This document shows, piece by piece, positions 9,290-23,400 of a DNA stretch of 64,000 nt. Made by a program: the position numbers and the translations under genes. Positions within the stretch are counted from its first letter, which is position 1. Each line of letters opens with the position of its first letter. Where the stretch lies: the NCBI GenBank assembly GCA_032622095.1, contig CP136062.1:227184578-227248577 (forward strand), written 5' to 3'. The notes under the pieces were generated by a model. The model did not search any database, was not told where the DNA came from, and saw only the letters and a program-made list of their open reading frames with translations. The DNA comes from Siphonodentalium dalli. Its lineage: Eukaryota > Mollusca > Scaphopoda > Gadilida > Siphonodentaliidae.

Positions 9290-10130
9290 AGTTTCGACTT
9301 AGTATAGCAGGGCTGCCCTGTTTAGCCCGGGTTGACTTTCTTTACCACAACATCGCGAAATCAGAACAAAAGCATAAAACCAATGTTGATTCTGATGAAG
9401 TGTCAAAATTTGCTCTATAAATGCGCAAATATTTTTTTAGTGGTTCCCATTTTGTTGCCCGGTTAGCCATGTGTCTATTGCCAGTCAACCACTGACAATA
9501 TGTCAATTTTTCGGTAGAGTATCCTACGAAACAGAGCAAAAATCAATATTTTGTCACCTGCTTCGGCTCGGCGGCATCTGAATTCCAAAACTAGAGTAAT
9601 TTTTCCATAAAGAAATTATGGTCGCACAAATTTCCCCGATTTGCGACACCTAATCCCAGCACATAAAGCCTAGATTATTCTGGGGCATTCATCAACCATG
9701 AGCAGCAATTGGGGGAAAACACGATATGTGTGTAAACTCAGAGTAAGTTCGATACCATTAGCAGTCATTAGCAGGCTTTGGTCGATAACACACATTTCGG
9801 ACGATGAATTAATCGTTTTTAGGGACTAAAATACCACAATAGGCCATCGGGAAATAAAGCGTAGATAATTAATTAAGCGCCACCGCGTTTGGAATAAAAA
9901 TATTATAATTTCTTAAACTGTCGAGAAAAACAGAGGTTGGTCAGGTCCCCCTGTTGCTGTCGCTCAAATTATTTACATTCCCTCTGTGTGGCTTATACGT
10001 GTATTTAGCACATCATCTCATGACCATATATTTGATGGACGTGACATCAAATATACACCAAGAACTCAAATTTACATTCACCGTTTTTAACTTAATCATC
10101 AAAAAAGCCGAGAATGAATTTATCTGCGCC
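9290..10130. other. No recognisable feature
   Basis: Spacer before the AT-rich array. Only short open frames; nothing identified. Confidence 0.5.
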
Positions 10131-10135
10131 AAATT

Positions 10136-11188
10136 ACGTATATAACTCTAATATATAACTGTATAACACGATATTCTGTATATAACTCTAATATATAACT
10201 GTATAACATGATATTATATAACTGTATAACATGATATTATATAACTCTAATATATAACTGTATAACATGATATTATATAACTGTATAACATGATATGCTG
10301 TATATAACTCTAATATATAACTGTATAACATGATATGCTGTATATAACTCTAATATATAACTGTATAACATTATATTATATAACTGTATAACATGATATG
10401 CTGTATATAACTCTAATATATAACTGTATAACATGATATGCTGTATATAACTCTAATATATAACTGTATAACATGATATTATATAACTCTAATATATAAC
10501 TGTATAATATGATATTATATAACTGTATAACATGATATTATATAACTCTAATATATAACTGTATAACATGATATTATATAACTGTATAACATGATATGCT
10601 GTATATAACTCTAATATATAACTGTATAACATGATATTATATAACTGTATAACATGATATGCTGTATATAACTCTAATATATAACTGTATAACATGATAT
10701 TATATAACTCTAATATATAACTGTATAACATGATATGCTGTATATAACTCTAATATATAACTGTATAACATGATATTATATAACTCTAGTATATAACTGT
10801 ATAACATGATATGTATATAACTCTGATATATAACTGTATAACATGATATTCTGTATATAACTCTAATATATAACTGTATAACATGATATTATATAACTCT
10901 AATATATAACTGTATAACATGATATTATATAACTCTAATATATAACTGTATAACATGATATTCTGTATATAACTCTAATATATAACTGTATAACATGATA
11001 TTCTGTATATAACTCTAATATATAACTGTATAACATGATATAACTCTAATATATAACTGTATAACATGACGTATATAACTCTAATATATAACAGTATAAC
11101 ATGATATGTATATAGCTCTAATATATAACTGTATAACATGACGTATATAACTCTAATATATAACTGTAATATATAACTCTAATATATA
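10136..11188. repeat. AT-rich minisatellite, block 1
   Basis: Variable-length units (about 26, 34 and 40 bp) all built on TAACTGTATAACATGATAT and CTCTAATATA, differing by whether linker words such as TCTGTATA, GCTGTATA or CGTATA are present. Apparent reading frames of tyrosine- and isoleucine-rich peptides are by-products. Ends at the hairpin element D1. Confidence 0.95.
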
Positions 11189-11695
11189 TAAGGATTAACT
11201 GCCATGTGGACTGTTTTTATGGAGATGTAACGGTGAGGTAAGTGGACATAACTTGTGTAAAACCCGAAGGGTTTTACATACAAGTTATGACCACTTACCT
11301 CACCGTTACATCTCCATAAAAATAGTCCACATGACAGTTAATCCTTATATTTATATACATTTAGCGAAAAAGCCACTTTTGTAAATTTATTTAAATCGAA
11401 AAGTGTATCGTGACAAGATCAGCCCAAAATACCCAATAGCACCCTTGGCAAAAGTTAATAGGAACAATTTCTCTTCATATTGAAACCCGATGATGTATTA
11501 AGTCAGTCCTGCGCGAGTCTAAATGCGCCCAAAACATTACGCGTTCGTCTTTCCAAACCTAATGACGTATCGATGGTGTTATTAGCTTGGTGTTATGAGG
11601 CGTTGCGCATTCACCGAGAAATAACTGCAACTAGCCACGTGGGCGCCGACCAATCAGAATGCTGGATTTAGTGATGACAACACTTAGTGTGTAAA
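11189..11695 (+). mobile_element. 507-bp hairpin-bearing element D, copy 1
   Basis: Starts TAAGGATTAACTG and ends CACTTAGTGTGTAAA, flanked by TATA at 11185-11188 and 11696-11699. Positions 11189-11347 form a nearly perfect hairpin with apex GTAAAACCCGAAGGGTTTTAC. The remaining 350 bp is non-repetitive and includes CCGACCAATCAGAATGCTGG. The ends are not inverted repeats of each other. Identity as a mobile element is inferred from the unrelated copy location at 59788-60294 with the same boundaries. A 63-codon open frame at 11480-11671 matches nothing I know. Confidence 0.75.
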
Positions 11696-12921
11696 TATAA
11701 CTGTATAACATGATATTCTGTATATAACTCTAATATATAACTGTATAACATGATATTCTCTAATATATAACTGTATAACATGATATGTATATAACTCTAA
11801 TATATAACTGTAATATATAACTGTAATATATAACTGTATAACATGATATTCTGTATATAACTCTAATATATAACTGTATAACATGATATTATCTAATATA
11901 TAACTGTATAACATGATATGTATATAACTCTAATATATAACTGTATAACATGATATTCTCTAATATATAACTGTATAACATGATATGTATATAACTCTAA
12001 TATATAACTGTATAACATGATATGTATATAACTCTAATATATAACTGTATAACATGACATTACGTATATAAATCTAATATATAACTCTAATATATAACTC
12101 TAATATATAACTGTATAACATGATATAACTCTAATATATAACTGTATAACATGACGTATATAACTCTAATATATAACTGTATACTATGACGTATATAACT
12201 CTAATATATAACTGTATAACATGATATAACTCTAATATATAACTGTATAACATGATATAACTCTAATATATAACTGTATAACATGACGTATATAACTCTA
12301 ATATATAACTGTATAAAATGATATGTATATAACTCTAATATATAACTGTATAACATGACGTATATAACTCTAATATATAACTGTATACCATGATATTCTG
12401 TATATAACTCTAATATATAACTGTATAACATGATATTCTGTATATAACTCTAATATATAACTATATAACATGATATTCTGTATATAACTCTAATATATAA
12501 CTGTATAACATGATATTCTGTATATAACTCTAATATATAACTGTATAACACGATATTATATAACTATAATATATAACTGTATAACATGATATTCTCTAAT
12601 ATATAACTGTATAACATGATATTATATAACTCTAATATATAACTGTATAACATGATATTATATAACTCTAATATATAACTGTATAACATGATATTCTGTA
12701 TATAACTCTAATATATAACTGTATAACATGATATTCTGTATATAACTCTAATATATAACTGTATAACATGATATAACTCTAATATATAACTGTATAACAT
12801 GACGTATATAACTCTAATATATAACAGTATAACATGATATGTATATAGCTCTAATATATAACTGTATAACATGACGTATATAACTCTAATATATAACTGT
12901 AATATATAACTCTAATATATA
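11696..12921. repeat. AT-rich minisatellite, block 2
   Basis: Same units as block 1. Together with D1 it makes a 1,733-bp higher-order unit repeated from 12922: corresponding positions in D and at least the following 850 bp of array recur 1,733 bp downstream, with the same order of unit variants. Confidence 0.95.
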
Positions 12922-13428
12922 TAAGGATTAACTGCCATGTGGACTGTTTTTATGGAGATGTAACGGTGATGTAAGTGGACATAACTTGTGTAAAACCCGA
13001 AGGGTTTTACATACAAGTTATGACCACTTACCTCACCGTTACATCTCCATAAAAATAGTCCACATGACAGTTAATCCTTATATTTATATACATTTAGCGA
13101 AAAAGCCACTTTTGTAAATTTATTTAAATCGAAAAGTGTATCGTGACAAGATCAGCCCAAAATACCCAATAGCACCCTTGGCAAAAGTTAATAGGAACAA
13201 TTTCTCTTCATATTGAAACCCGATGATGTATTAAGTCAGTCCTGCGCGAGTCTAAATGCGCCCAAAACATTACGCGTTCGTCTTTCCAAACCTAATGACG
13301 TATCGATGGTGTTATTAGCTTGGTGTTATGAGGCGTTGCGCATTCACCGAGAAATAACTGCAACTAGCCACGTGGGCGCCGACCAATCAGAATGCTGGAT
13401 TTAGTGATGACAACACTTAGTGTGTAAA
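12922..13428 (+). mobile_element. 507-bp hairpin-bearing element D, copy 2
   Basis: Same length and boundaries as copy 1. A visible difference is GGTGATGTAAG at 12965 against GGTGAGGTAAG at 11232. The hairpin is at 12922-13080. It arose by local amplification with the array, not by a separate insertion, since flanking array variants match at a fixed 1,733-bp offset. Confidence 0.8.
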
Positions 13429-16243
13429 TATAACTGTATAACATGATATTCTGTATATAACTCTAATATATAACTGTATAACATGATATTCTCTAATATA
13501 TAACTGTATAACATGATATGTATATAACTCTAATATATAACTGTAATATATAACTCTAATATATAACTGTATAACATGATATTCTGTATATAACTCTAAT
13601 ATATAACTGTATAACATGATATTCTCTAATATATAACTGTATAACATGATATGTATATAACTCTAATATATAACTGTATAACATGATATTCTCTAATATA
13701 TAACTGTATAACATGATATGTATATAACTCTAATATATAACTGTATAACATGATATGTATATAACTCTAATATATAACTGTATAACATGACATTACGTAT
13801 ATAACTCTAATATATAACTCTAATATATAACTCTAATATATAACTGTATAACATGATATAACTCTAATATATAACTGTATAACATGACGTATATAACTCT
13901 AATATATAACTGTATACTATGACGTATATAACTCAAATATATAACTGTATAACATGATATAACTCTAATATATAACTGTATAACATGATATAACTCTAAT
14001 ATATAACTGTATAACATGACGTATATAACTCTAATATATAACTGTATAAAATGATATGTATATAACTCTAATATATAACTGTATAACATGACGTATATAA
14101 CTCTAATATATAACTGTATACCATGATATTCTGTATATAACTCTAATATATAACTGTATAACATGATATTCTGTATATAACTCTAATATATAACTATATA
14201 ACATGATATTCTGTATATAACTCTAATATATAACTGTATAACATGATATTCTGTATATAACTCTAATATATAACTGTATAACACGATATTATATAACTAT
14301 AATATATAACTGTATAACATGATATTCTCTAATATATAACTGTATAACATGATATGTATATAACTCTAATATATAACTGTATAACATGATATTCTGTATA
14401 TAACTCTAATATATAACTGTATAACATGATATTCTCTAATATATAACTGTATAACATGATATATATATAACTCTAATATATAACTGTATAACATGATATT
14501 CTGTATATAACTCTAATATATAACTGTATAACATGATATTCTCTAATATATAACTGTATAACATGATATGTATATAACTCTAATATATAACTGTATACCA
14601 TGATATTCTGTATATAACTCTAATATATAACTGTATAACATGATATTCTGTATATAACTCTAATATATAACTGTATAACATGATATTCTGTATATAACTC
14701 TAATATATAACTGTATAACATGATATTATATAACACTAATATATAACTGTATAACATGATATTCTCTAATATATAACTGTATAACATGATATGTATATAA
14801 CTCTAATATATAACTGTAATATATAACTCTAATATATAACTGTATAACATGATATTCTGTATATAACTCTAATATATAACTGTATAACATGATATTCTCT
14901 AATATATAACTGTATAACATGATATGTATATAACTCTAATATATAACTGTATAACATGATATTCTGTATATAACTCTAATATATAACTGTATAACATGAT
15001 ATTCTCTAATATATAACTGTATAACATGATATGTATATAACTCTAATATATAACTGTATAACATGATATTCTGTATATAACTCTAATATATAACTGTATA
15101 ACATGATATTCTCTAATATATAACTGTATAACATGATATGTATATAACTCTAATATATAACTGTATAACATGATATTCTGTATATAACTCTAATATATAA
15201 CTGTATAACATGATATTCTGTATATAACTCTAATATATAACTGTATAACATGATATTCTGTATATAACTCTAATATATAACTGTATAACATGATATTATA
15301 TAACACTAATATATAACTGTATAACATGATATTCTCTAATATATAACTGTATAACATGATATGTATATAACTCTAATATATAACTGTAATATATAACTCT
15401 AATATATAACTGTATAACATGATATTCTGTATATAACTCTAATATATAACTGTATAACATGATATTCTCTAATATATAACTGTATAACATGATATGTATA
15501 TAACTCTAATATATAACTGTATAACATGATATTCTGTATATAACTCTAATATATAACTGTATAACATGATATTCTCTAATATATAACTGTATAACATTAT
15601 ATGTATATAACTCTAATATATAACTGTATAACATGATATGTATATAACTCTAATATATAACTGTATAACATGACATTACGTATATAACTCTAATATTTAA
15701 CTCTGATATATAACTCTAATATATAACTGTATAACATGATATAACTCTAATATATAACTGTATAACATGACGTATATAACTCTAATATATAACTGTATAA
15801 CATGATATGTATATAACTCTAATATATAACTGTATAGCATGACGTATATAACTCTAATATATAACTGTAATATATAACTCTAATATATAACTGTATAACA
15901 TGATATTCTGTATATAACTCTAATATATAACTGTATAACATGATATTCTCTAATATATAACTGTATAACATGATATGTATATAACTCTAATATATAACTG
16001 TATAACATGACATTACGTATATAACTCTAATATATAACTCTAATATATAACTCTAATATATAACTGTATAACATGATATAACTCTAATATATAACTGTAT
16101 AACATGACGTATATAACTCTAATATATAACTAATATATAACTCTAATATATAACTGTATAACATGATATTCTGTATATAACTCTAATATATAACTGTATA
16201 ACATGATATTCTCTAATATATAACTGTATAACATGATATTCTT
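13429..16243. repeat. AT-rich minisatellite, block 3
   Basis: Largest block. It begins as a repeat of block 2, then continues with further units. A 570-bp higher-order duplication is visible: the variant series at 14726-14920 recurs at 15296-15490. Ends abruptly at 16243 where CTTCGAGTGC begins. Confidence 0.95.
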
Positions 16244-16499
16244 CGAGTGCGAATGCTGTGTCACGCAACGGCCAGCGGAATAACAGTGTACTTATCTCTG
16301 CAAAAATCTACACGACACCAACTATATGATTCATGTATGATTTCATTAATGTCGCCAATGAGAGAGTGGCCCAAGTGAAAGCGTGCAAAAACTGAGTCCA
16401 AGAATATATGTCTCAGACTCTCAGTGCATTGTCACTCTAATGTTTGTGCTTTATTCGTCTGGCTGTTTTTCTCATCTTCTTTACCTTCCTTACGTTACC

Positions 16500-16855
16500 T
16501 TAAGTATGTAGTGGACGCTGGCGGTCTGCCACTATATCCACCTCACATTGTGTTATTTCACCGTATTCGGCTGCATATCCAGACATATTTGGGTTGTATG
16601 TTTGAAAATCAGTCACCAATTCCGCTTTATAGTCATATTTAATATCCTGATTCTTCCAATGATGATCTAGTCTGTTTTTGAATTGGTTTATATCCTCAGC
16701 ACACACCACTTCGTCTGGTAGATTGTTCCAAGTTGTGACCACTCTCTGGCTGAATGTATATTTTCTAACGTCATAGTTAGATCTTTCCTTGTACAATTTA
16801 TAGTTGTGGCCTCTGGTCCGAGATTCGGTGTTTCTTGTAAGAATGTTAGATACTT
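16500..16855 (-). mobile_element. 5'-truncated LINE, C-terminal end of the reverse transcriptase ORF
   Basis: About 115 codons open to a stop at 16500. The peptide contains RGHNYKLYKE, then DVRKYTFSQRVV, TTWNNLPDEVV and NQFKNRLDHHW. This is the usual C-terminal stretch of CR1/Jockey-group LINE ORF2 proteins after the RT domain (R-G-H, F-F-S-x-R-V-V, W-N-x-L-P, F-K-x-R-L-D-x-W). The upstream RT core is absent, as expected of 5' truncation on insertion. The frame's first few codons run into the neighbouring array and are not LINE. Possibly the same family as the relic at 41780-44765. Confidence 0.8.
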
Positions 16856-16913
16856 CCTCAATAAAAATAACAAAAAGAACTGAAAAGGAAACACTCACTT
16901 GATGGGTCCATTC

Positions 16914-19900
16914 TGTACGTAGCATGCATGGTGTTTGTTACTTTATGTACGTAGCATGCATGGTGTTTGTTACTTTATGTACGTAGCATGCATGGTGTTT
17001 GTTACTTTATGTACGTAGCATGCATGGTGTTTGTTACTTTATGTACGTAGCATGCATGGTGTTTGTTACTTTATGTACGTAGCATGCATGGTGTTTGTTA
17101 CTTTATGTACGTAGCATGCATGGTGTTTGTTACTTTATGTACGTAGCATGCATGGTGTTTGTTACTTTATGTACGTAGCATGCATGGTGTTTGTTACTTT
17201 ATGTACGTAGCATGCATGGCGTTTGTTACTTTATGTACGTAGCATGCATGGCGTTTGTTACTTTATGTACGTAGCATGCATGGTGTTTGTTACTTTATGT
17301 ACGTAGCATGCATGGCGTTTGTTACTTTATGTACGTAGCATGCATGGTGTTTGTTACTTTATGTACGTAGCATGCATGGTGTTTGTTACTTTATGTACGT
17401 AGCATGCATGGCGTTTGTTACTTTATGTACGTAGCATGCATGGCGTTTGTTACTTTATGTACGTAGCATGCATGGTGTTTGTTACTTTATGTACGTAGCA
17501 TGCATGGCGTTTGTTACTTTATGTACGTAGCATGCATGGCGTTTGATGTACGTAGCATGCATGGCGTTTGATGTACGTAGCATGCATGGCGTTTGATGTA
17601 CGTAGCATGCATGGCGTTTGATGTGCGTAGCATGCATGGCGTTTGATGTACGTAGCATGCATGGCGTTTGATGTACGTAGCATGCATGGCGTTTGTTACT
17701 TTATGTACGTAGCATGCATGGTGTTTGTTACTTTATGTACGTAGCATGCATGGTGTTTGTTACTTTATGTACGTAGCATGCATGGCGTTTGTTACTTTAT
17801 GTACGTAGCATGCATGGTGTTTGTTACTTTATGATGTACGTAGCATGCATGGTGTTTGTTACTTTATGATGTACGTAGCATGCATGGTGTTTGTTACTTT
17901 ATGATGTACGTAGCATGCATGGTGTTTGTTACTTTATGGTCTGTACGTAGCATGCATGGTGTTTGTTACTTTATGATGTACGTAGCATGCATGGTGTTTG
18001 TTACTTTATGATGTACGTAGCATGCATGGTGTTTGTTACTTTATGATGTACGTAGCATGCATGGTGTTTGTTACTTTATGATGTACGTAGCATGCATGGT
18101 GTTTGTTACTTTATGATGTACGTAGCATGCATGGTGTTTGTTACTTTATGATGTACGTAGCATGCATGGTGTTTGTTACTTTATGATGTACGTAGCATGC
18201 ATGGTGTTTGTTACTTTATGATGTACGTAGCATGCATGGTGTTTGTTACTTTATGATGTACGTAGCATGCATGGTGTTTGTTACTTTATGATGTACGTAG
18301 CATGCATGGTGTTTGTTACTTTATGGTCTGTACGTAGCATGCATGGTGTTTGTTACTTTATGATGTACGTAGCATGCATGGTGTTTGTTACTTTATGATG
18401 TACGTAGCATGCATGGTGTTTGTTACTTTATGATGTACGTAGCATGCATGGCGTTTGTTACTTTATGTACGTAGCATGCATGGCGTTTGTTACTTTATGT
18501 ACGTAGCATGCATGGTGTTTGTTACTTTATGATGTACGTAGCATGCATGGTGTTTGTTACTTTATGATGTACGTAGCATGCATGGTGTTTGTTACTTTAT
18601 GATGTACGTAGCATGCATGGTGTTTGTTACTTTATGATGTACGTAGCATGCATGGTGTTTGTTACTTTATGATGTACGTAGCATGCATGTTGTTTGTTAC
18701 TTTATGATGTACGTAGCATGCATGGTGTTTGTTACTTTATGATGTACGTAGCATGCATGGTGTTTGTTACTTTATGATGTACGTAGCATGCATGGTGTTT
18801 GTTACTTTATGATGTACGTAGCATGCATGGTGTTTGTTACTTTATGATGTACGTAGCATGCATGGTGTTTGTTACTTTATGATGTACGTAGCATGCATGG
18901 TGTTTGTTACTTTATGATGTACGTAGCATGCATGGTGTTTGTTACTTTATGATGTACGTAGCATGCATGGTGTTTGTTACTTTATGATGTACGTAGCATG
19001 CATGGTGTTTGTTACTTTACTGTACGTAGCATGCATGGTGTTTGTTACTTTATGATGTACGTAGCATGCATGGTGTTTGTTACTTTACTGTACGTAGCAT
19101 GCATGGTGTTTGATGATGTACGTAGCATGCATGGTGTTTGATGATGTACGTAGCATGCATGGTGTTTGTTACTTTACTGTACGTAGCATGCATGGTGTTT
19201 GATGATGTACGTAGCATGCATGGTGTTTGATGATGTACGTAGCATGCATGGTGTTTGATGATGTACGTAGCATGCATGGTGTTTGATGATGTACGTAGCA
19301 TGCATGGTGTTTGTTACTTTATGGTCTGTACGTAGCATGCATGGTGTTTGTTACTTTATGATGTACGTAGCATGCATGGTGTTTGTTACTTTATGATGTA
19401 CGTAGCATGCATGGTGTTTGATGATGTACGTAGCATGCGTGGTGTTTGTGATGTACGTAGCATGCATGGTGTTTGTGATGTACGTAGCATGCATGGTGTT
19501 TGTTACTTTATGATGTACGTAGCATGCATGGTGTTTGTTACTTTATGATGTACGTAGCATGCATGGTGTTTGTGATGTACGTAGCATGCATGGTGTTTGT
19601 GATGTACGTAGCATGCATGGTGTTTGTTACTTTATGATGTACGTAGCATGCATGGTGTTTGTTACTTTATGATGTACGTAGCATGCATGGTGTTTGATGA
19701 TGTACGTAGCATGCGTGGTGTTTGTGATGTACGTAGCATGCATGGTGTTTGTGATGTACGTAGCATGCATGGTGTTTGTGATGTACGTAGCATGCATGGT
19801 GTTTGTGATGTACGTAGCATGCATGGTGTTTGTGATGTACGTAGCATGCATGGTGTTTGTGATGTACGTAGCATGCATGGTGTTTGTTACTTTATGATGT

Positions 19901-20330
19901 ACGTAGCATGCATGGTGTTTGTGATGTACGTAGCATGCATGGTGTTTGTGATGTACGTAGCATGCATGGTGTTTGTTACTTTATGATGTACGTAGCATGC
20001 ATGGTGTTTGTTACTTTATGATGTACGTAGCATGCATGGTGTTTGATGATGTACGTAGCATGCGTGGTGTTTGTGATGTACGTAGCATGCATGGTGTTTG
20101 TGATGTACGTAGCATGCATGGTGTTTGTGATGTACGTAGCATGCATGGTGTTTGTGATGTACGTAGCATGCATGGTGTTTGTGATGTACGTAGCATGCAT
20201 GGTGTTTGTGATGTACGTAGCATGCATGGTGTTTGTTACTTTATGATGTACGTAGCATGCATGGTGTTTGTGATGTACGTAGCATGCATGGTGTTTGTGA
20301 TGTACGTAGCATGCATGGTGTTTGTTACTT
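16914..20330. repeat. GTACGTAGCATGCATG minisatellite, roughly 110 units
   Basis: Every unit carries TGTACGTAGCATGCATGG, then TGTTTG or CGTTTG, then optionally TTACTTTA(TGA). Unit lengths of 35, 32, 27 and 25 bp come from loss of all or part of the TTACTTTATGA tail. Homogeneous runs of each length form domains (32-mers first, 25-mers near 17540-17690, 35-mers from 17825, 27-mers from about 19440). A GCATGCGTGG variant at 19437, 19713 and 20062 marks higher-order steps of 276 and 349 bp. The array is cut by the assembly gap. Confidence 0.97.
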
Positions 20331-20430
20331 NNNNNNNNNNNNNNNNNNNNNNNNNNNNNNNNNNNNNNNNNNNNNNNNNNNNNNNNNNNNNNNNNNNNNN
20401 NNNNNNNNNNNNNNNNNNNNNNNNNNNNNN
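20331..20430. other. Assembly gap, 100 N
   Basis: Exactly 100 N between two unrelated arrays. A round 100 is a conventional placeholder, so the true distance between the arrays is unknown. Confidence 0.99.
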
Positions 20431-23400
20431 AGTTCATTCTAACCCACACATTATCATGTAATAGTTCATTCTAACCCACACATTATCATGTAATAATAGT
20501 TCATTCTAACCCAAACATTATCATGTAACAGTTCATTCTAACCCACACATTATCATGTAATAGTTCATTCTAACCCACACATTATCATGTCATAGTTCAT
20601 TCTAACCCACACATTATCATGTAACAGTTCATTCTAACCCACACATTATCATGTAATAGTTCATTCTAACCCACACTTTATCATGTAATAGTTCATTCTA
20701 ACCCACACATTATCATGTCATAGTTCATTCTAACCCACACATTATCATGTAATAGTTCATTCTAACCCACACATTATCATGTAATAGTTTATTCTAACCC
20801 ACACATGATCATGTAATAGTTCATTCTAACCCACACATTATCATGTAATAGTTCATTCTAACCCACACATTATCATGTAATAGTTCATTCTAACCCACAC
20901 ATTATCATGTAATAGTTCATTCTAACCCACACATTATCATGTAATAGTTCATTCTAACCCACACATTATCATGTAATAGTTCATTCTAACCCACACATTA
21001 TCATGTAATAGTTCCTTCTAACCCACACATTATCATGTAATAGTTCATTCTAACCCACACATTATCATGTAATAGTTCATTCTAACCCACACATTATCAT
21101 GTAATAGTTCCTTCTAACCCACACATTATCATGTAATAGTTCATTCTAACCCACACATTATCATGTAATAGTTCCTTCTAACCCACACATTATCATGTAA
21201 TAGTTCATTCTAACCCACACATTATCATGTAATAGTTCATTCTAACCCACACATTATCATGTAATAATTCATTCTAACCCACACATTATCATGTAATAGT
21301 TCCTTCTAACCCACACATTATCATGTAATAGTTCATTCTAACCCACACATTATCATGTAATAGTTCATTCTAACCCACACATTATCATGTAATAGTTCAT
21401 TCTAACCCACACATTATCATGTAATAGTTCATTCTAACCCACACATTATCATGTAATAGTTCCTTCTAACCCACACATTATCAAGTAATAGTTCATTCTA
21501 ACCCACACATTATCATGTAATAGTTCATTCTAACCCACACTTTATCATGTAATAGTTCATTCTAACCCACACATTATCATGTAATAGTTCATTCTAACCC
21601 ACACATTATCATGTAACAGTTCATTCCAACCCACACATTATCATGCAATAGTTCATTCTAACCCACACATTATCATGTAATAGTTCATTCTAACCCACAC
21701 ATTATCATGTAATAGTTCATTCTAACCCACACAGTATCATGTAATAGTTCATTCTAACCCACACAGTATCATGTAACAGTTCATTCTAACCCACACATTA
21801 TCATGTAATAGTTCATTCTAACCCACACATTATCATGTAATAGTTCATTCTAACCCACACATTATCATGTAATAGTTCATTCTAACCCACACATTATCAT
21901 GTAACAGTTCATTCTAACCCACACATTATCATGTAACAGTTCATTCTAACCCACACATTATCATGTAATAGTTCATTCTAACCCACACATTATCATGTAA
22001 CAGTTCATTCTAACCCACACATTATCATGTAACAGTTCATTCTAACCCACACATTATCATGTAATAGTTCATTCTAACCCACACATTATCATGTAAGAGT
22101 TCATTCTAACCCACACATGATCATGTAATAGTTCATTCTAACCCACACATTATCATGTAACAGTTCATTCTAACCCACACATTATCATGTAATAGTTCAT
22201 TCTAACCCACACATTATCATGTAACAGTTCATTCTAACCCACACATTATCATGTAATAGTTCATTCTAACCCACACATTATCATGTAATAGTTCATTCTA
22301 ACCCACACATGATCATGTAATAGTTCATTCTAACCCACACATGATCATGTAATAGTTCATTCTAACCCACACATTATCATGTAATAGTTCATTCTAACCC
22401 ACACATGATCATGTAATAGTTCATTCTAACCCACACATTATCATGTAACAGTTCATTCTAACCCACACATTATCATGTAACAGTTCATTCTAACCCACAC
22501 ATGATCATGTAATAGTTCATTCTAACCCACACATTATCATGTAATAGTTCATTCTAACCCACACATGATCATGTAATAGTTCATTATAACCCACACATGA
22601 TCATGTAATAGTTCATTCTAACCCACACATTATCATGTAATAGTTCATTCTAACCCACACATTATCATGTAATAGTTCATTCTAACCCACACATTATCAT
22701 GTAACAGTTCATTCTAACCCACACATTATCATGTAATAGTTCATTCTAACCCACACATGATCATGTAATAGTTCATTCTAACCCACACATGATCATGTAA
22801 TAGTTCATTCTAACCCACACATTATCATGTAACAGTTCATTCTAACCCACACATTATCATGTAATAGTTCATTCTAACCCACACATGATCATGTAATAGT
22901 TCATTCTAACCCACACATTATCATGTAATAGTTCATTCTAACCCACACATTATCATGTAACAGTTCATTCTAACCCACACATTATCATGTAACAGTTCAT
23001 TCTAACCCACACATTATCATGTAATAGTTCATTCTAACCCACACATTATCATGTAATAGTTCATTCTAACCCACACATTATCATGTAATAATAGTTCATT
23101 CTAACCCAAACATTATCATGTAACAGTTCATTCTAACCCACACATTATCATGTAATAGTTCATTCTAACCCACACATTATCATGTAACAGTTCATTCTAA
23201 CCCACACATTATCATGTAACAGTTCATTCTAACCCACACATTATCATGTAATAGTTCATTCTAACCCACACATTATCATGTAATAGTTCATTCTAACCCA
23301 CACATTATCATGTAATAATAGTTCATTCTAACCCAAACAATATCATGTAACAGTTCATTCTAACCCACACATTATCATGTAATAGTTCATTCTAACCCAC

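Noticed and set aside
11480-11671. 63-codon open frame, identical in D1 and D2
   Set aside because: Identity reflects the recent 1,733-bp duplication. The third copy (59788-60294) does not show the frame and no family is recognised.
10489-15490. Open frames with repeated MLYSYILELYT-type peptides
   Set aside because: They follow the AT-rich minisatellite units exactly and change with unit order.
19080-20461. Open frames with repeated DVRSMHGVC or HATYITNTM peptides
   Set aside because: By-products of 27-bp units (a multiple of three) of the GTACGTAGC array; open on both strands and partly read through N.
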